From NCBI RefSeq assembly GCF_037392515.1, contig NC_090295.1, forward strand, positions 13,287,001-13,351,000: a stretch of 64,000 nt of DNA, in the 5' to 3' direction. Below, in pieces: positions 12,943-24,925 of this stretch (position 1 is the first letter of the stretch; each line of letters starts with the position of its first letter). Below the pieces are notes generated by a model. That model did not search any database and had not been told where the DNA came from. It saw nothing but the letters and a program-made list of their open reading frames with translations. The translations under genes were made by a program, and so were the position numbers. The DNA comes from Haliotis asinina. Its lineage: Eukaryota; Mollusca; Gastropoda; Lepetellida; Haliotidae.

Positions 12943-13654
12943 CCACCGCTCACCAGGTTGAGTCAGCTAACATCTAATCTCTTAAATGGGAAAGACTCTT
13001 CCAGACTTATATTTAGGACAATAACGTACTGTGTTTGAAAATAAGATGCATGCTAGACCGAATTGATGGTCTCAGACTTTCATTTGAGACTGAACGCGAA
13101 GCAACAGGACATGAAAGAGTATGAGGGGTATGAATTTGATGTTAGAAGTGCTTCAACATTAGTGGAGGGATATCTCATATTGTGTAAACCATTGAAAACA
13201 CCTGCCGCTCACCAGGAAGGCAACTTTCACTGAGGTTCCTAGAAAATTTTGCATAAACAGGGATGTGATTGTTCAAGGTTCTCTGATGGTGTTTGTATGT
13301 AGTTGAGCTTGAATATTCTTTTAACAGGTGATATTTTAGTAAGGTTCCCTAATAATTGTGGAGGGAAAACTCATATAATTGGATTTTTCGAGCTTTAATA
13401 TGATTGTCACTAACATTTCCATCACGTCTGTTGCGTTGATATCAGCCATGTTGCTGGTCAAGCTAAGTAGTGCGGCAGTCTTGTATGCGTGCGCAGTGAA
13501 GCGGTCATTAAAAACAGACGCATTTTCAATCAAAATTGATAGTGTCTAATTTTATTGATTGTCAAATTCGAATATTTCACGTAGTTATAGTAGAATAAAA
13601 AGTAGCGCAGAGCCTTCCCTTAATTTCACACTGTGCGTATCTAGATTATATATA

Positions 13655-14676
13655 TACACTCTTCAAAAAAAGAAACGCAAAACCCAAATATCAGAAGATT
13701 TGGTATTATTCAAGGACGTGCACATCAGCAGAAAAAAAAGATACATGAACGAAATTTTGAGGAGCAATGTATTTCTATCTTGTCCATATTTCATGAGAAT
13801 AACAGTCATTACTTCTGTCCACCAGGTGGTGTTGAAGTCAGTACCTCGTATGACCACCTCCAGCTGCTACCACTGCCCGACACCTCTTGGGTACGGATCG
13901 AATCAGTCGTTGGATGTTTTGTTGTGTGTTTTGTTGTCTTTTACTACTCCATTCCTCCTGCAGCATGTGGAACAACTGTTGAAGATTCTGTGGTGGATTA
14001 CGTCCTGTTGGAAGAGCTGCCGTTGACGGTCAAAAAGGTGAAGGACGTGCGGACGAAGAATCTGGTCGATTTATCGATTGACCGTCAGATTGCCTTGGAC
14101 AAGCACAAGTTCCGATCTGCGGGTATATGAGATCGCTCCCCACACCATAACACTCTTTCCACAGAATCTGTCCACCTGTCTGATGCAGTTAGGAGAATAA
14201 CGTTCATGATGTCGTCTGTAGACACGGTCCCTACCAATGTGCTGGGATGAACGTTGAAGATCCTTGCCACCTCACTGCTTCATTCGCCAGCTTGCAATCG
14301 TCCAATTGCCTGATTTCGATCGGCAGCGTTGAGACGTCCCATTTTCATGTACAGTACTTGCAAAGTTCGTTGATGAAATTGTGAGATTCCTTTGGGTCTG
14401 TCATGGTCATATGCTGTACTCATGTTTTGCACGTGAGCAACAATCATTGTGCCTGATATTCGTCCTGCATGACATCCACGCACATCATGACAATCCTGAT
14501 TGATAAAATCATTCAAAAACATTTTTGGTTGCGTTTGGCCAAGCATGATCTTCTAACACATTCCAGAAACAATGTGCAACCCTAAAAACCTGTTCTTTTG
14601 TATATACGTGTACAAAATTGTTAGTATCATTTTTTAATTTCATTTTGCGGTTTGGGTTTTTTTTAAAAGAGTCGCA
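13655..14676 (-). mobile_element. Tc1/mariner-family transposon relic, internally deleted
   Basis: Terminal inverted repeats: TACACTCTTCAAAAAAAGAA then ACGCAAAAC on the left, and a diverged inverted copy (ACTCTTTTAAAAAAAACCCA) on the right. On the minus strand the start of a transposase is readable at 14,342-14,283 (MGRLNAADRNQAIGRLQAGE), followed at once by a stop, then VARIFNVHPSTL, which is the helix-turn-helix recognition region of the Tc1-like N-terminus. The C-terminal hallmark QRLIRSVPKRCRAVVAAGGG ending HTRY and a stop is readable at about 13,913-13,840. The catalytic DDE core between them is missing or scrambled, since the element is about 1.0 kb against a usual 1.3-1.7 kb. It is dead and non-autonomous. 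Confidence 0.8.
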
Positions 14677-14691
14677 ATGTAGACTTGCAAT

Positions 14692-14886
14692 GGTGAGTGA
14701 CCATAGTTTTACGCCGCACTCAGCAATATTCCGCGTGGCGGTCTGTAAATAATCGAGTCCAGACCAGACAATCAAGTTGTCAACATCATGAGAATCATTT
14801 ACACAACTGAGGTACAATGAAATGTGTCAACCAAGTCAGAGAGCCTAACCACCCGATCCCGTAAATCGCCTCTTACGGCAAGCATT
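14692..14886 (-). repeat. SINE-like repeat (family 2), partial
   Basis: Minus-strand copy just beyond the Tc1 relic: GGTGAGTGACCATAGTTTTA, GGCGGTCTGTAAATAATCGA, GTGTCAACCAAGTCAGAGAG and CGCCTCTTACGGCAAGC. Confidence 0.85.
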
Positions 14887-14948
14887 TTCGGCCAAGACGT
14901 TGATCAGATTATTGTCATGAGTTAAATAAATGCTAAAAATCAGCGAAC

Positions 14949-15103
14949 AATTGGCTAAGTGGGTAAAACGTTCGCTCGTCATGCCGAAGATCCGGGTTTG
15001 CTTCCCCGGGTGGGTACAATGTGTGAAACCCATTTCTGGTGTCCCCCTCGGTATGTTTCCGGAATATTGCAAAAAGCGGCGTAAAAGTGTACTCACTCAC
15101 TCG
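14949..15103 (+). repeat. tRNA-derived SINE copy (family 1), full length
   Basis: Head TTGGCTAAGTGGGTAAAACG, B-box GGGTTTGCTTCCC, GTGTGAAACCCATTTCTGGT, tail GGAATATTGCAAAAAGCGGC GTAAAAG, ending ACTCACTCACTC. It is one of the most intact family-1 copies. Confidence 0.88.
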
Positions 15104-15904
15104 TGCTGTTGCATAATATTCAATACTGGAACTTTCCATATAAGGTAACCACCGTACAATCACGTTCAGTCCGTAGTGTTATCAAACTAGTATAGTTCCA
15201 CTTATCAGTGTATTATTAACATTCTTTGTTTCGATGTAACAAAGAACACACTAAATGCTCTATGCCTAAAAACGCAGTATCATTAATGGCCATGACAAAA
15301 CTTTCTTTCGCCCAACTCTGAAGCTAGTTAATTAGCCATGGCGTAGTACCCCGCCTTCAGCAGGTAATTTGATCCGCCAGTTAGCTGTGCGTTCGGCCCG
15401 GACACCCTGAATAATTCCCATGTTACGAATGCACACCCGCGTACTCGCATATCGACGTCAAGGGTCGGGCAAAGTGTCGCTGATAATGCATTATCTTTTA
15501 GTTTGTAGTTTGTAGCAGGGTAAGTATACCAGGTAGGTAGAGGCTCTGTTATATCTGTATAAAGTGCCCCTCTATGTATTATATTTGTGACCCAGTGGGT
15601 GTGATGCTGTTATTTTAATTAAGTCAATTTTGAGCAATAGCTGTAATTATGTTGGACCCGGTATTCTAACCTGGAGAGAGTATGTAGGGGTATGTGAGCC
15701 AGTTCTCACCACTAACTTCTCTACGTCAGTCATTTTACTACATCTTTAGTTTCACACTATATCTCACTCTTCAGCCCTTCCCCCTCGTGAACAGTTTAGT
15801 GTCAGTCCTAGGATTTCGCCCTCCCCTCCCGAAACAAACTATCATGCCCATATCTCACGCATCCACCCACTTTCTTACGTCTGACAGCCATACCTCCACT
15901 CCCA
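15104..15904. other. No gene seen
   Basis: No exon or named repeat, apart from mixed pyrimidine-rich sequence approaching the minisatellite. Confidence 0.35.
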
Positions 15905-16545
15905 ACGTACACAGTTCAGATCTTTGTTTCGTCCATCAGTCTCCAGCTGCACGTTACTCCTAGCCTGCTCTATCTTGCCTGCGTACACAGTTCAGACCCT
16001 TGTCAGTCTCACCAGTCCGCAGCCCGAGCCCCAACCCCTCTTCTTCACCACTCCCAGTATACACAGTTCAGACCTTACTCTTCTTCACCAGTCTCTGGCC
16101 CTCTCTCCCTTCGTAAACAGTTCAGACTTTACTCTTCTTCACCAGTCTCCGGCCCTCCCTCTCCACGTAAACAGTTCAGACCTTACTCTCCTTCACCAGT
16201 CTCCGGCCCTCCCTCCCTCCGTAAACAGTTAAGACCTTACACTTCTTCACCAGTCTCCGGCCCTCCCGTCTCTTCGTAAACAGTTCAGACCTTACTCTCC
16301 TTCACCAGTCTGCGGCCCTTCCTCCCTTCGTAAACAGTTCAGACCTTACACTTCTTCACCAGTCTCCGGCCCTTCCTCCCTTCGTAAACAGCTCAGACCT
16401 TACACTTCTTCACCAGTCTCCGGCCCTTCCTCCCTTCGTAAACAGCTCAGACCTTACACTTCTTCACCAGTCTCCGGCCCTTCCTTACTCTCCTTCACCA
16501 GTCTCCGGCCCTCCCGTCTCTTCGTAAACAGTTGCGACTTTCACT
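15905..16545 (+). repeat. 55-bp minisatellite, pyrimidine-rich
   Basis: About ten to eleven copies of a unit built from CTTCTTCACCAGTCTCCGGC, CCTTCCTCCCTTCGTAAACA and GTTCAGACCTTAC. The central copies are nearly identical and the edge copies diverged. Unit length varies by a few bases, so the open frame across it is not maintained. Confidence 0.92.
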
Positions 16546-19480
16546 ATTCCGCCAGTCCCCAGTGCCACCGGGCAAATCACCCATGCGACCCCTCCCCTAT
16601 ATCCGCTCTTTCCCTATTCACAAGTTCAGACATATCATTATATCGATCTCCTAGTGATTCATTTCTATTCCCTTCATTCTCACCTCAATAGTTTAGCTTT
16701 CTCTCACTCACGTACTGAAACATGCTCTGTGGCCAAAAGGGACTAGGGCAAATACAAATATTCTATTCTAATAAAATATTCTAGTGTCCGTTTTATAGTT
16801 TAAATCTCTCACGATACCAAATAACACATAAAATATACTAGCTCTCATGCTCCTGAAATGGTCTCTTCATCCACGCGCGCACGAGTCCCCGTGTTAACAG
16901 TTACCCTTGTATTAAACATCACACGTTTACATATTTACATTATATTTTGCCCAATGTCAAGGCTAACCAACTCCAGCGAGCCAGTGTCTCAACCAAATTG
17001 CTCGCGGGTATATTCTAAACACACCCGAATCACAGCCATGACATTTGAGCTATTAAAGTGTCATAGAGCGAGAGACTATGAATGCCTAACGCTAACTTGA
17101 ATATAAAGAGATAGTGTTATATTTGGCTAATGATCTTTAATCCGATAGTCCACTTATCTTTTGGGTCTTCCTGCTTGCACTGTTCGTGACAAAATGAAAT
17201 TAATCGGCTACCACCATCCCGGACATCATTTACTGGTGCTCTTCCTCTTCACTGTGTGATAAATCAACATTTTTTCGTTGTTAGCTGAGGATGTATAGTT
17301 TAGGTTTTGTTTATGACGTTAAATATATGAAACCAAATGCTTGATTTTAAAAGCTACTTTATTTGTTGATTGTGATGTTTACAGTTTCTGGATACAAGCA
17401 TCGAACATATTTGGCGATATTTATTTCTTCTTTTGTCACGTTTTGCTTAAAGCATGAGAAACCAAATTATTTTAAAGGTTTATAAAACATGGTCTGATAC
17501 TTAAATTGATACAGTTGAGATACCTATGAAACTACACATAACGTTTGAAACTTCAGATTCAGTAAGCTAATATAGACTAATAAGTGTAGCTTATGAAAAG
17601 CTGTTTGTGCTAAAAGCTATTTATTGAAGAAGGAATAATCTATTGGTCAACACAGAGTTATTCATACCTTACACTCTCCAAAATGCTCATTTATATATTT
17701 GTCGCGTTTCGCAGCGTCGTCTACACCAGTATATATAGTTGCTCGTTAGGCAATATTTCAAGAATATCACGGGCTGCATTGTTGGGATTTCATCCCACTC
17801 TTGTAAGGAATCGAAATTGTGTGGTCGGTGTTACCAGCGATCACTTTGCCCATCTTGAATATTTTTTCATTCGAAGGTCTGCATCCGAAGACCCTGCTAT
17901 CCAAATTGACAATATGCTTTAATTCAGTAAAATTATATTTTCATTACTAACGTATATTTTTAGAATGTCTTGTAAATGCTTGTCTCAACGTTACTGAAGA
18001 ATGAGGTTATTGCGTTAATTATAAGACATCGAAATGAAATGAATCTACCAACTTATTTATCAAACAGATATTTTCCTTTGAAAAATTGTTCTTTACGTTT
18101 ATGTTTTTCATGTGGACGTGCCTGTGGCTCAGCTCCACACAACATGATTCACTTCAAAGCATGCTAGTGTACGCTCCAGACTGGTATAACCGGCAAGGCA
18201 GGGGTGTATGTATCTATCAATCACTTGTACATTTCATAGTCAGTCTTAACTCCGCCTGACAGGCAATGCCTTCTTGTCACCTTGGATGCATGTATATAGC
18301 ATCCAGCCATCCACCTTTCTCACGGAGGAAAGTAAACCATAAACGCGCAGTTTTCCACAGGGTAACCGGTTGCATAGTGAAACCTGGTGTCTACCCATAT
18401 GGAATGCCTTAAAACGATACATGTATTCCTCTCGTTATAACGCGTTACTGAAACCCTTCCCGGACGCATGTTTCAGAAGCATATTACACGGGTGTTTAAT
18501 CATTATTACGCAAACATGCCCTTTAACGAGTAGCATCCGTAAAGTCTCACTCCACCTTGCAATTAATTAACGTTTCATTGCGCTACAATGAAGATAAATA
18601 CAAAGTTGCTTTGCGCCCATTAAACCGCATGGTACGGCGAGGTAAGGAGAAAAGGGATGCATTTTCTTGCTGGGTGTTACGACAAGGGAAAGTTGGCCGC
18701 GTTTCATTGGGTACAAGTGACAAGTTACCGGGTCAGACCCCCAAATGAACTTACCCGTTACTCATTGTCCCTGGGGCTGTCACATCTGACAGTAATGCGG
18801 GTGCGATCACTGAACAAAGCCCGTAAAGACAAAGCGCCTCTGTATTTGGCTTTCACATGGGAATTAACCGTCAAACAGTGTGGACAGGGTACGTTGTGAA
18901 ATATCTCTATTTCGTTCACCGCTTTATGTGAGTATTTTATTTGATGCATTCATTAGCGACTGATTGTTTATGTTTTGTTTATATTTTTCAAACAAACTGC
19001 ATCTTGAATAAGTATACATGCATTAATGTGATGTCAATACGTTCTTTATTAAACTTTAGTCAAACTAGTCAACTTCATAGCGTGAATGATTTGGGTCGCT
19101 TTGAAAACTATCATGATATATCTGCATCACAAATAACATTGGCAAAAGATGGTATAACTTTGAAAATTCGAACACTAAATGACATCGAAACGTTAATCCG
19201 CTAAAAGTTGTTAACGGACTCTGTTAACTTCTCGACAGCTATGATACATAGAGGTATTAAATACATCATATCACTATCGAATAACCATTTATTGCCTATC
19301 TCATCATTAATCACAGATGGGTGTATACATTATCTTGACCGGATGTTTATTTCCAACTAACCCTGATGCTGTTGTATAGAGCGATCTTAATGTGGAGGTG
19401 AAAGTAGTTTTTATACCTTAGCACAGACCTTAGACGGTTGTGGTTCTAATGTTGTCTTTTACATGGGCACCCCGGTCGTT
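16546..19480. other. No gene seen
   Basis: AT-rich stretch. A decayed family-1 SINE on the minus strand can be traced at about 17,748-17,858 (CAATATTTCAAGAATATCAC, ATTGTGTGGTCGG). No exon supported. Confidence 0.35.
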
Positions 19481-19485
19481 AAAAC

Positions 19486-19492
19486 TATATAA
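19486..19492 (+). promoter_or_regulatory. Candidate TATA box
   Basis: TATATAA in the context AAAACTATATAAACACC. An ATG in good context (ACAATGAC) lies 42 bp downstream and TCAGTG, an initiator-like hexamer, about 10 bp downstream. No transcript evidence is available. Confidence 0.3.
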
Positions 19493-19533
19493 ACACCAAC
19501 GTCAGTGCGGGCGACATCATCAACTCTCTCACA

Positions 19534-19692
19534 ATGACATATCGTCGGTTTATATCACGTATGGAAGATGGTCGCTTAGTCTTGAAATACTTTCTTGATC
19601 CGCGTCTGTTATCACTGAAAGTCAAGTTAATTAAGTCGTTTGATTTCGTGTTTCAAATTTCACCCACACGCTTGTGTACTGGGAATGATTGA
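19534..19692 (+). CDS. Candidate small ORF after a TATA box
   Basis: A 52-codon frame begins MTYRRFISRMEDGRLVLKYF and ends CTGND with a stop. It is not low complexity and has several basic residues. I recognise no family. It is listed only because of its placement behind a consensus TATA box; it may equally be chance or a first exon. Confidence 0.2.
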   Translation: MTYRRFISRMEDGRLVLKYFLDPRLLSLKVKLIKSFDFVFQISPTRLCTGND

Positions 19693-19859
19693 CACGTTGT
19701 TGTTATTGTCGTTGAAATCAGCAACTTGAACCGTAGTATGAAGAAACACAGGGTATGTTTCTCAGAAAGGAAGCATGTGTAGCTATCTTACTGTTGAGAA
19801 CGTTACGAAAGACACAATTATTGCTTTTTTAACGACATATAACGCTGAGTAGAGAAATA

Positions 19860-20013
19860 AGCCAGGTAAATCTATCTCTCCCGCTCTCTCTTTCTTTCTC
19901 TCTCTCTCCCAGAGTCATGGAAAGCTAATGCTCTCTGAGCAGAGCAAGCCAGGCAAATCTCTCTCTCTCTCTCTCTCAAGGTCCTGGAAACCTAATGCTC
20001 TCTGAGCAGTGCA

Positions 20014-20083
<70 letters not shown>

Positions 20084-20125
20084 CTCTCTCTCTCTCTCTC
20101 ACTCACTCTCACTCTCTCTCAGGGT
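19860..20125 (+). repeat. CT/CA microsatellites in a short tandem repeat
   Basis: (CT)n blocks and a (CA)n block near 20,044-20,080 are interleaved with three or four copies of a phrase like GTCATGGAAAGCTAATGCTC followed by TCTGAGCAG. The whole is a nested repeat with a unit of about 60-80 bp. Confidence 0.85.
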
Positions 20126-20520
20126 CATGAAAACCTAATGGTCTCTAACCTACATATGTTCACTTAAGATCACTTCCGCATTGGTGGCTGTGCTGTAGAC
20201 TTCCTATGTTAAATTCTCCGTCATGTACACATCACTCGGGACCAAGATCATGTGGCCGTGCACTTGACATGTAGTTTCATATCACATAATAATGATCAAC
20301 AGTGCAGGGTTTCGAGTAGAGGTCCGTTGTATTAGCCAGTACGCGTTAAAAAGGAATACCTCGTGAAGCACATTTGTGAATCGCCGCATTGGAATAAGAT
20401 CATGTGAATTCTTTGAACCGGATTTAGAAGTGATGAACATGAGTCAAATATATTGTTTCGTGTCAACTATTTTTTTCTAAAGCAGCATTTAAACGTCAAG
20501 TAATTCAAGACGTATCTTAT

Positions 20521-20543
20521 TGGGGGTGGGGGTGGGGGGGGGA
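20521..20543 (+). other. G-rich tract, possible G-quadruplex
   Basis: GGGGGTGGGGGTGGGGGGG-type run with one-base loops, enough guanines for four stacked runs. Confidence 0.5.
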
Positions 20544-21396
20544 TGTTACAAGAATTGGTGATGAAGGGGTCGTTGTCGACACAGGTACTACAGACATGTA
20601 CCCGAAACAAAGTCAAAACAAAAAATGAAAAAAAAGGCAAAAACAAGATACAGGAATTTTCTACTACCTCAAAACAGACTGGACCCGTCCTAAGGTACAT
20701 GTTTGTCTTCAGACTTTGTCCCCTTCAGCAGTAGCAGTCAGTAAACACTCATGCCTTGTTATAACAAATATCACATGATCTCTAATAGAAATCGGTTCTT
20801 TCAGTCAGGTAATGATGATATTTTCGACCTAGTGAAATATCGTGAACATGAACATAAAGTACGACTTCACCTGTGACCTGTGGCCCGGTCTTGTTACTAT
20901 TTTCTTGGGATACTATGACAGCATGGCACTCATTGTAACCCGCAGTCAGTTCCTCCTCCCTACACAAATCTTTAAACAGTCGGTCATATCTATTTCCTGA
21001 CGTGTCTTTTGTGGGTGAGGTTGCATACAGGGAAGCATCTTCTGGAAGTGTGAACGAAATTCACCCACAAGTCCTTTTTGCGGACGTTTCATATCTGAAC
21101 CCGGCACAGTCTGGATTGAGGGGTTTTACTCTTATGTGATAGGTCAGTATATGTTCAGATATTAAGACGTCATAAATCAAGTCGTCCTAGCAGCCATGAC
21201 GCTGAAATCGTTTCACTGTCATGCATAGCTTCATTGAAATTCAAATTGTTAAAACTGCTGACTCGACATATTTTCGGCAAGTTGAAGAAAAGGGTCAGTG
21301 CATCAGATTTTTTTTCTCCTTCATTCTAGAGACTACTTATAAGTCTGTGATTCCTACGTCTATTATGATTTCCGATATTATTGACATTAGATCCCA

Positions 21397-21431
<35 letters not shown>

Positions 21432-21480
21432 ACAAACAAACAAACAAACAAACAAACAAACAAACAAACAAACAAATAAA
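21397..21480 (+). repeat. (AAAT)n-(AAAC)n tetranucleotide array
   Basis: About eight AAAT units, then about eleven AAAC units, then a return to AAAT: a T-to-C variant spread inside the array. Confidence 0.92.
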
Positions 21481-21619
21481 TGGAACACAGGGGCTTGTAA
21501 CTCTTGTAAAAGGTGTTATATAGTACTAAGACCCCGTTAGTGACACCACACACTTAGATGGAAGTTTTCAGCGTAAATCTTTTTTGGATTATTTTTATTT
21601 CTGAGAGGCATCAGTTACC

Positions 21620-23115
21620 AATGTCGGATGGGTCATCATTCACCACATATGCCACAAACCAAATCTGTTCCCCACCCACTTCCCAAGTCGACACATGGTC
21701 GGTGAAATCTCTTAAGCTACCCCTATTTCAAAGCCACCCGTTCCCGTCAGCTCACCAAATGATTCATGGGGCAGCCGCAAACGTACCTCCATGCCCCCAC
21801 CCCCTAACGCCCACCCATCACCATCCCACCCGCTCCATCAGCTCATTGGCACCCTGTAGAGCACATGTCGAATACTGCCCAGCTGGCTCTGAAGACAACG
21901 GCGATCTGAACAAGCTGTTAGAGTCAGGCTGACCATTTTCCTTTACCCCCTCCCCACTTTGACAGACACCGACAATAATCAACAACACCTAACACTTGCA
22001 TCAGAACACTCCCCCCACTCCCCCAAACATGCAGGGGCCAATCTCGGGCATGCCACCACCTCACATGCAAACACATGGTGTAAAGAAGGCCCCCCTCCAC
22101 AACCCGACATGTGATAAATTTACCCCCCATCTCCACCACATGTAACTTGATCTTTGTCTGCGTCGACATCGCTTCATGCCCTGCAACATTCATATATATC
22201 TCATGCACCAGCACCAACGTGACCTCGGCGTGTTGCCGTGATGCCATGGTATCATATATATACTGCATCCAAAACTCGCCATTTCCTCCTTGGTCCCTGA
22301 AACACTAATGTCCTCCGTTTTCTACACGACCCCTATTCGGCACCCCAGTCCGTCCTAGCACTGTCGTGACTGTTGTTCCCTCCATTGTCGAGAGAAACCA
22401 ATCTCCAACCCGACGGTGGAATAATAATTGTCTCACCACCAAGTGACTCCTTTCATCACCATTGTCTCCAGTGTACAACTCCACCCGACGCTTCCTTGGA
22501 CACTATAAATGAATCCACCCTCAGCCATCTCTCTGACTCTCAGTTTATGAATCGCACTATTTCCCCTGCCTTTTCCAGCCCTTTCTACAATTCAAAAGTT
22601 AAATGAAACAAGCCTAGGCTTCGTTTGGTTCAGAATCTGCCATCTCACTCTGGGCCCTTTTCACTTTGAATAGAAGTGTTTGTTTCTGTCAAAATAATAT
22701 CATCCGAGACAATGACTAAGATTGTACTCACAATGGACTGAGTCCATATTACCCTATCCCCACGATATAGTCAACCGAAAATCATATAAATTTTGACATT
22801 ACAATATTAAAAAAATAGCATTGAAATTCGAAAACGCTAAGCAAATTACCCGAAAGCACATCAGCCCCTCCCAGCTACCCTACCCCCAACCCTACCACCC
22901 TACATTCCTTGCATCCCTTCCACAGTCCTACATCCTTTCAACAGTACAGATGTTATTACAACGTTCCTGAAAACACGTGGAGTGTCCATCCCCGACCCCA
23001 CCACCTCCAACCCCAGCTCCTCACCACCCCACCCTACCCCATCCCCGTTCTCACCCCACCGCACACTCTTTCCCCCTCCCATTACAGGCTAAGACACACA
23101 ACCCTGAAAATCCAA
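21620..23115. other. C-rich, strand-skewed non-coding block
   Basis: About 1.5 kb whose plus strand is strongly C-rich and G-poor, with many CCACC, CCCC and TCACC runs at 21,660-22,120 and 22,860-23,080. Open frames of 60-124 codons exist on both strands (21,558-21,932 is the longest) but are proline/histidine/threonine-rich, as expected from composition. No domain recognised. Confidence 0.45.
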
Positions 23116-24300
23116 ACGTGACCGAAAATCAAAATATTCCAGCAAAATGATCCTCAGTCACGGAGCGAGATTTTTCTGCTAAACTCGGAAAATATTGATT
23201 TGTGTTGGCGATATCGTGTCACAGTGAGCATCAGACAGATGCCCGCAGTGAACGCTCACTCCCAGCTATTGTGTAGGGATGAGCAGGATTAGGATTAGGT
23301 ACGTGGCTGCTGGGCTTATTCTCGGTCATTATGAACAATGGAGTTTATGCCACATATTTGCCACATATTGATTTTCCCCCCACCGTCCAGTAATGAAACC
23401 TGCATGTGGTGCGCAGTCAATAGACACAGAGAAATATATTGTAAAATCAATGTAGTTGTATTTTCTCGAATAATATCGTTTACATTTCAGTCCTTAGACA
23501 CAGCGGAACATAGACTCAACCTTCATCAGTGGTTTATTGTCGTAGATCCGTAACTGACAGGATCCAAGTCCATATACACATTTCAACAATATAAAGGATG
23601 CGCTCTTCCGTTACATAAGAAACAAAGCATGGATCTTATCTGTTTCAGTGTCCGGTTCAATATTAAATACAATGTGAAGCTGAACGAAGAGATTAGACGA
23701 AAAAGTAACATTGGTTCTTTTAAATTGTCGGTGTTTTTAAATTAAATTCGCCGTAATTCCTCCATAGCTTAACAGGGGATTTTATCGATCGGGAGTAATA
23801 ATAACCCGTGGCTTTAAACAAGGAAAGGTCGAGTATTTGCGTAAAAAGATAACATGCACTTACTTGAATCGTTTTTCAGCAAATCAGTCCATGGTGATAA
23901 TACTTCTTAATCAATTACCAGATATCGATTACCAACAATGTCCTTTTAAGACAACAATCGACTTTTTCTTATGATCAACATATGCGTTTATGGATTGTGA
24001 ACATAGGGGTTGCTCATCCAGCCCCACAGTTTAAACTTCTTTGAATTTGTCGCGGTTGGCTTTATAACGAAGTTTATAGTTTTGCTGGGGAAATATACAT
24101 GTACCCTCGCATATTAAATGCAAATGCGTACTCGGACCGTGTGGATAATAAGACTTCGGCGTATGAATTCCTTTAAACAGGGTGTTGGAAACAAAATCAG
24201 TTCTATGCGCAGGTTGGCTGATAAAAAGGCATTTCAGTCAAATGATCTACAATGAAAAAAAACAAACAAACGCCACCCCCACCCAACAAAAATGAAAAGA
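23116..24300. other. No gene seen
   Basis: AT-rich sequence, no supported exon or repeat. Confidence 0.35.
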
Positions 24301-24309
24301 AACAAAAGA

Positions 24310-24324
24310 CCCCCCCCCCCCCCC
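24310..24324 (+). repeat. Poly-C run
   Basis: Fifteen consecutive C, in a run-rich context (AAACAAACAAAC just before). Confidence 0.9.
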
Positions 24325-24542
24325 TCCACAAGACAAACAAAAAACACACCATTATTTTTTAATATATGATCATAGTGCTCGTAATTTCACTTTGTCCGGG
24401 GTACACCTTTGCACACTGCCAGATAATTGTTTTGTCTGCACTGGAACTAACAAAGGTTCACGAACGAATTATACATATTTCATAGAGTGAACGACAAACA
24501 CAGTCAATATTTCACAAGCGAGTTGTCAACATACAAACAGGC

Positions 24543-24925
24543 AGGTTATAGCGCGTTATAGCGAAGTGATCTTATTTATTCTCGTTCTTCAAATATGTCA
24601 CCACATAATTACTGTTATGTGATGTTTCTGAAATCTGTTGTATTTGTTTTAATATCTTTTATAAAAGAAATGACTTCAGCTGCTGTGAGATCATAACGAC
24701 GACAGCTGCGCGTTATAACGGTGTGATATGTAACGCACTTTTCCCTCTGAAACATGGTGATGTTGAAAGAGGATAATATAGATGTGTGTCCTAGAATCAG
24801 CAGTTACATCAATCGATATCGATAAAACACAACGCCAACTGGAAATAGGTACCCAATTAGTGCTAATAAACAGCAGTTCATCGTTACGCGAACTTACACG
24901 GGGCCGCAACGCGTTATAACGGAGT
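24543..24925. repeat. Dispersed GCGTTATA motif, three copies
   Basis: AGCGCGTTATAGCGAAGTGA (24,549), TGCGCGTTATAACGGTGTGA (24,706) and AACGCGTTATAACGGAGTTG (24,909) lie about 160 and 200 bp apart in the same orientation. These CpG-bearing 20-mers stand out from the AT-rich surroundings. Confidence 0.5.

Noticed and set aside
21558-21932. 124-codon frame, longest in the 20-25 kb region
   Set aside because: Its Pro/His/Thr/Ser content follows from the C-rich DNA; no domain, and opposing frames are open as well.
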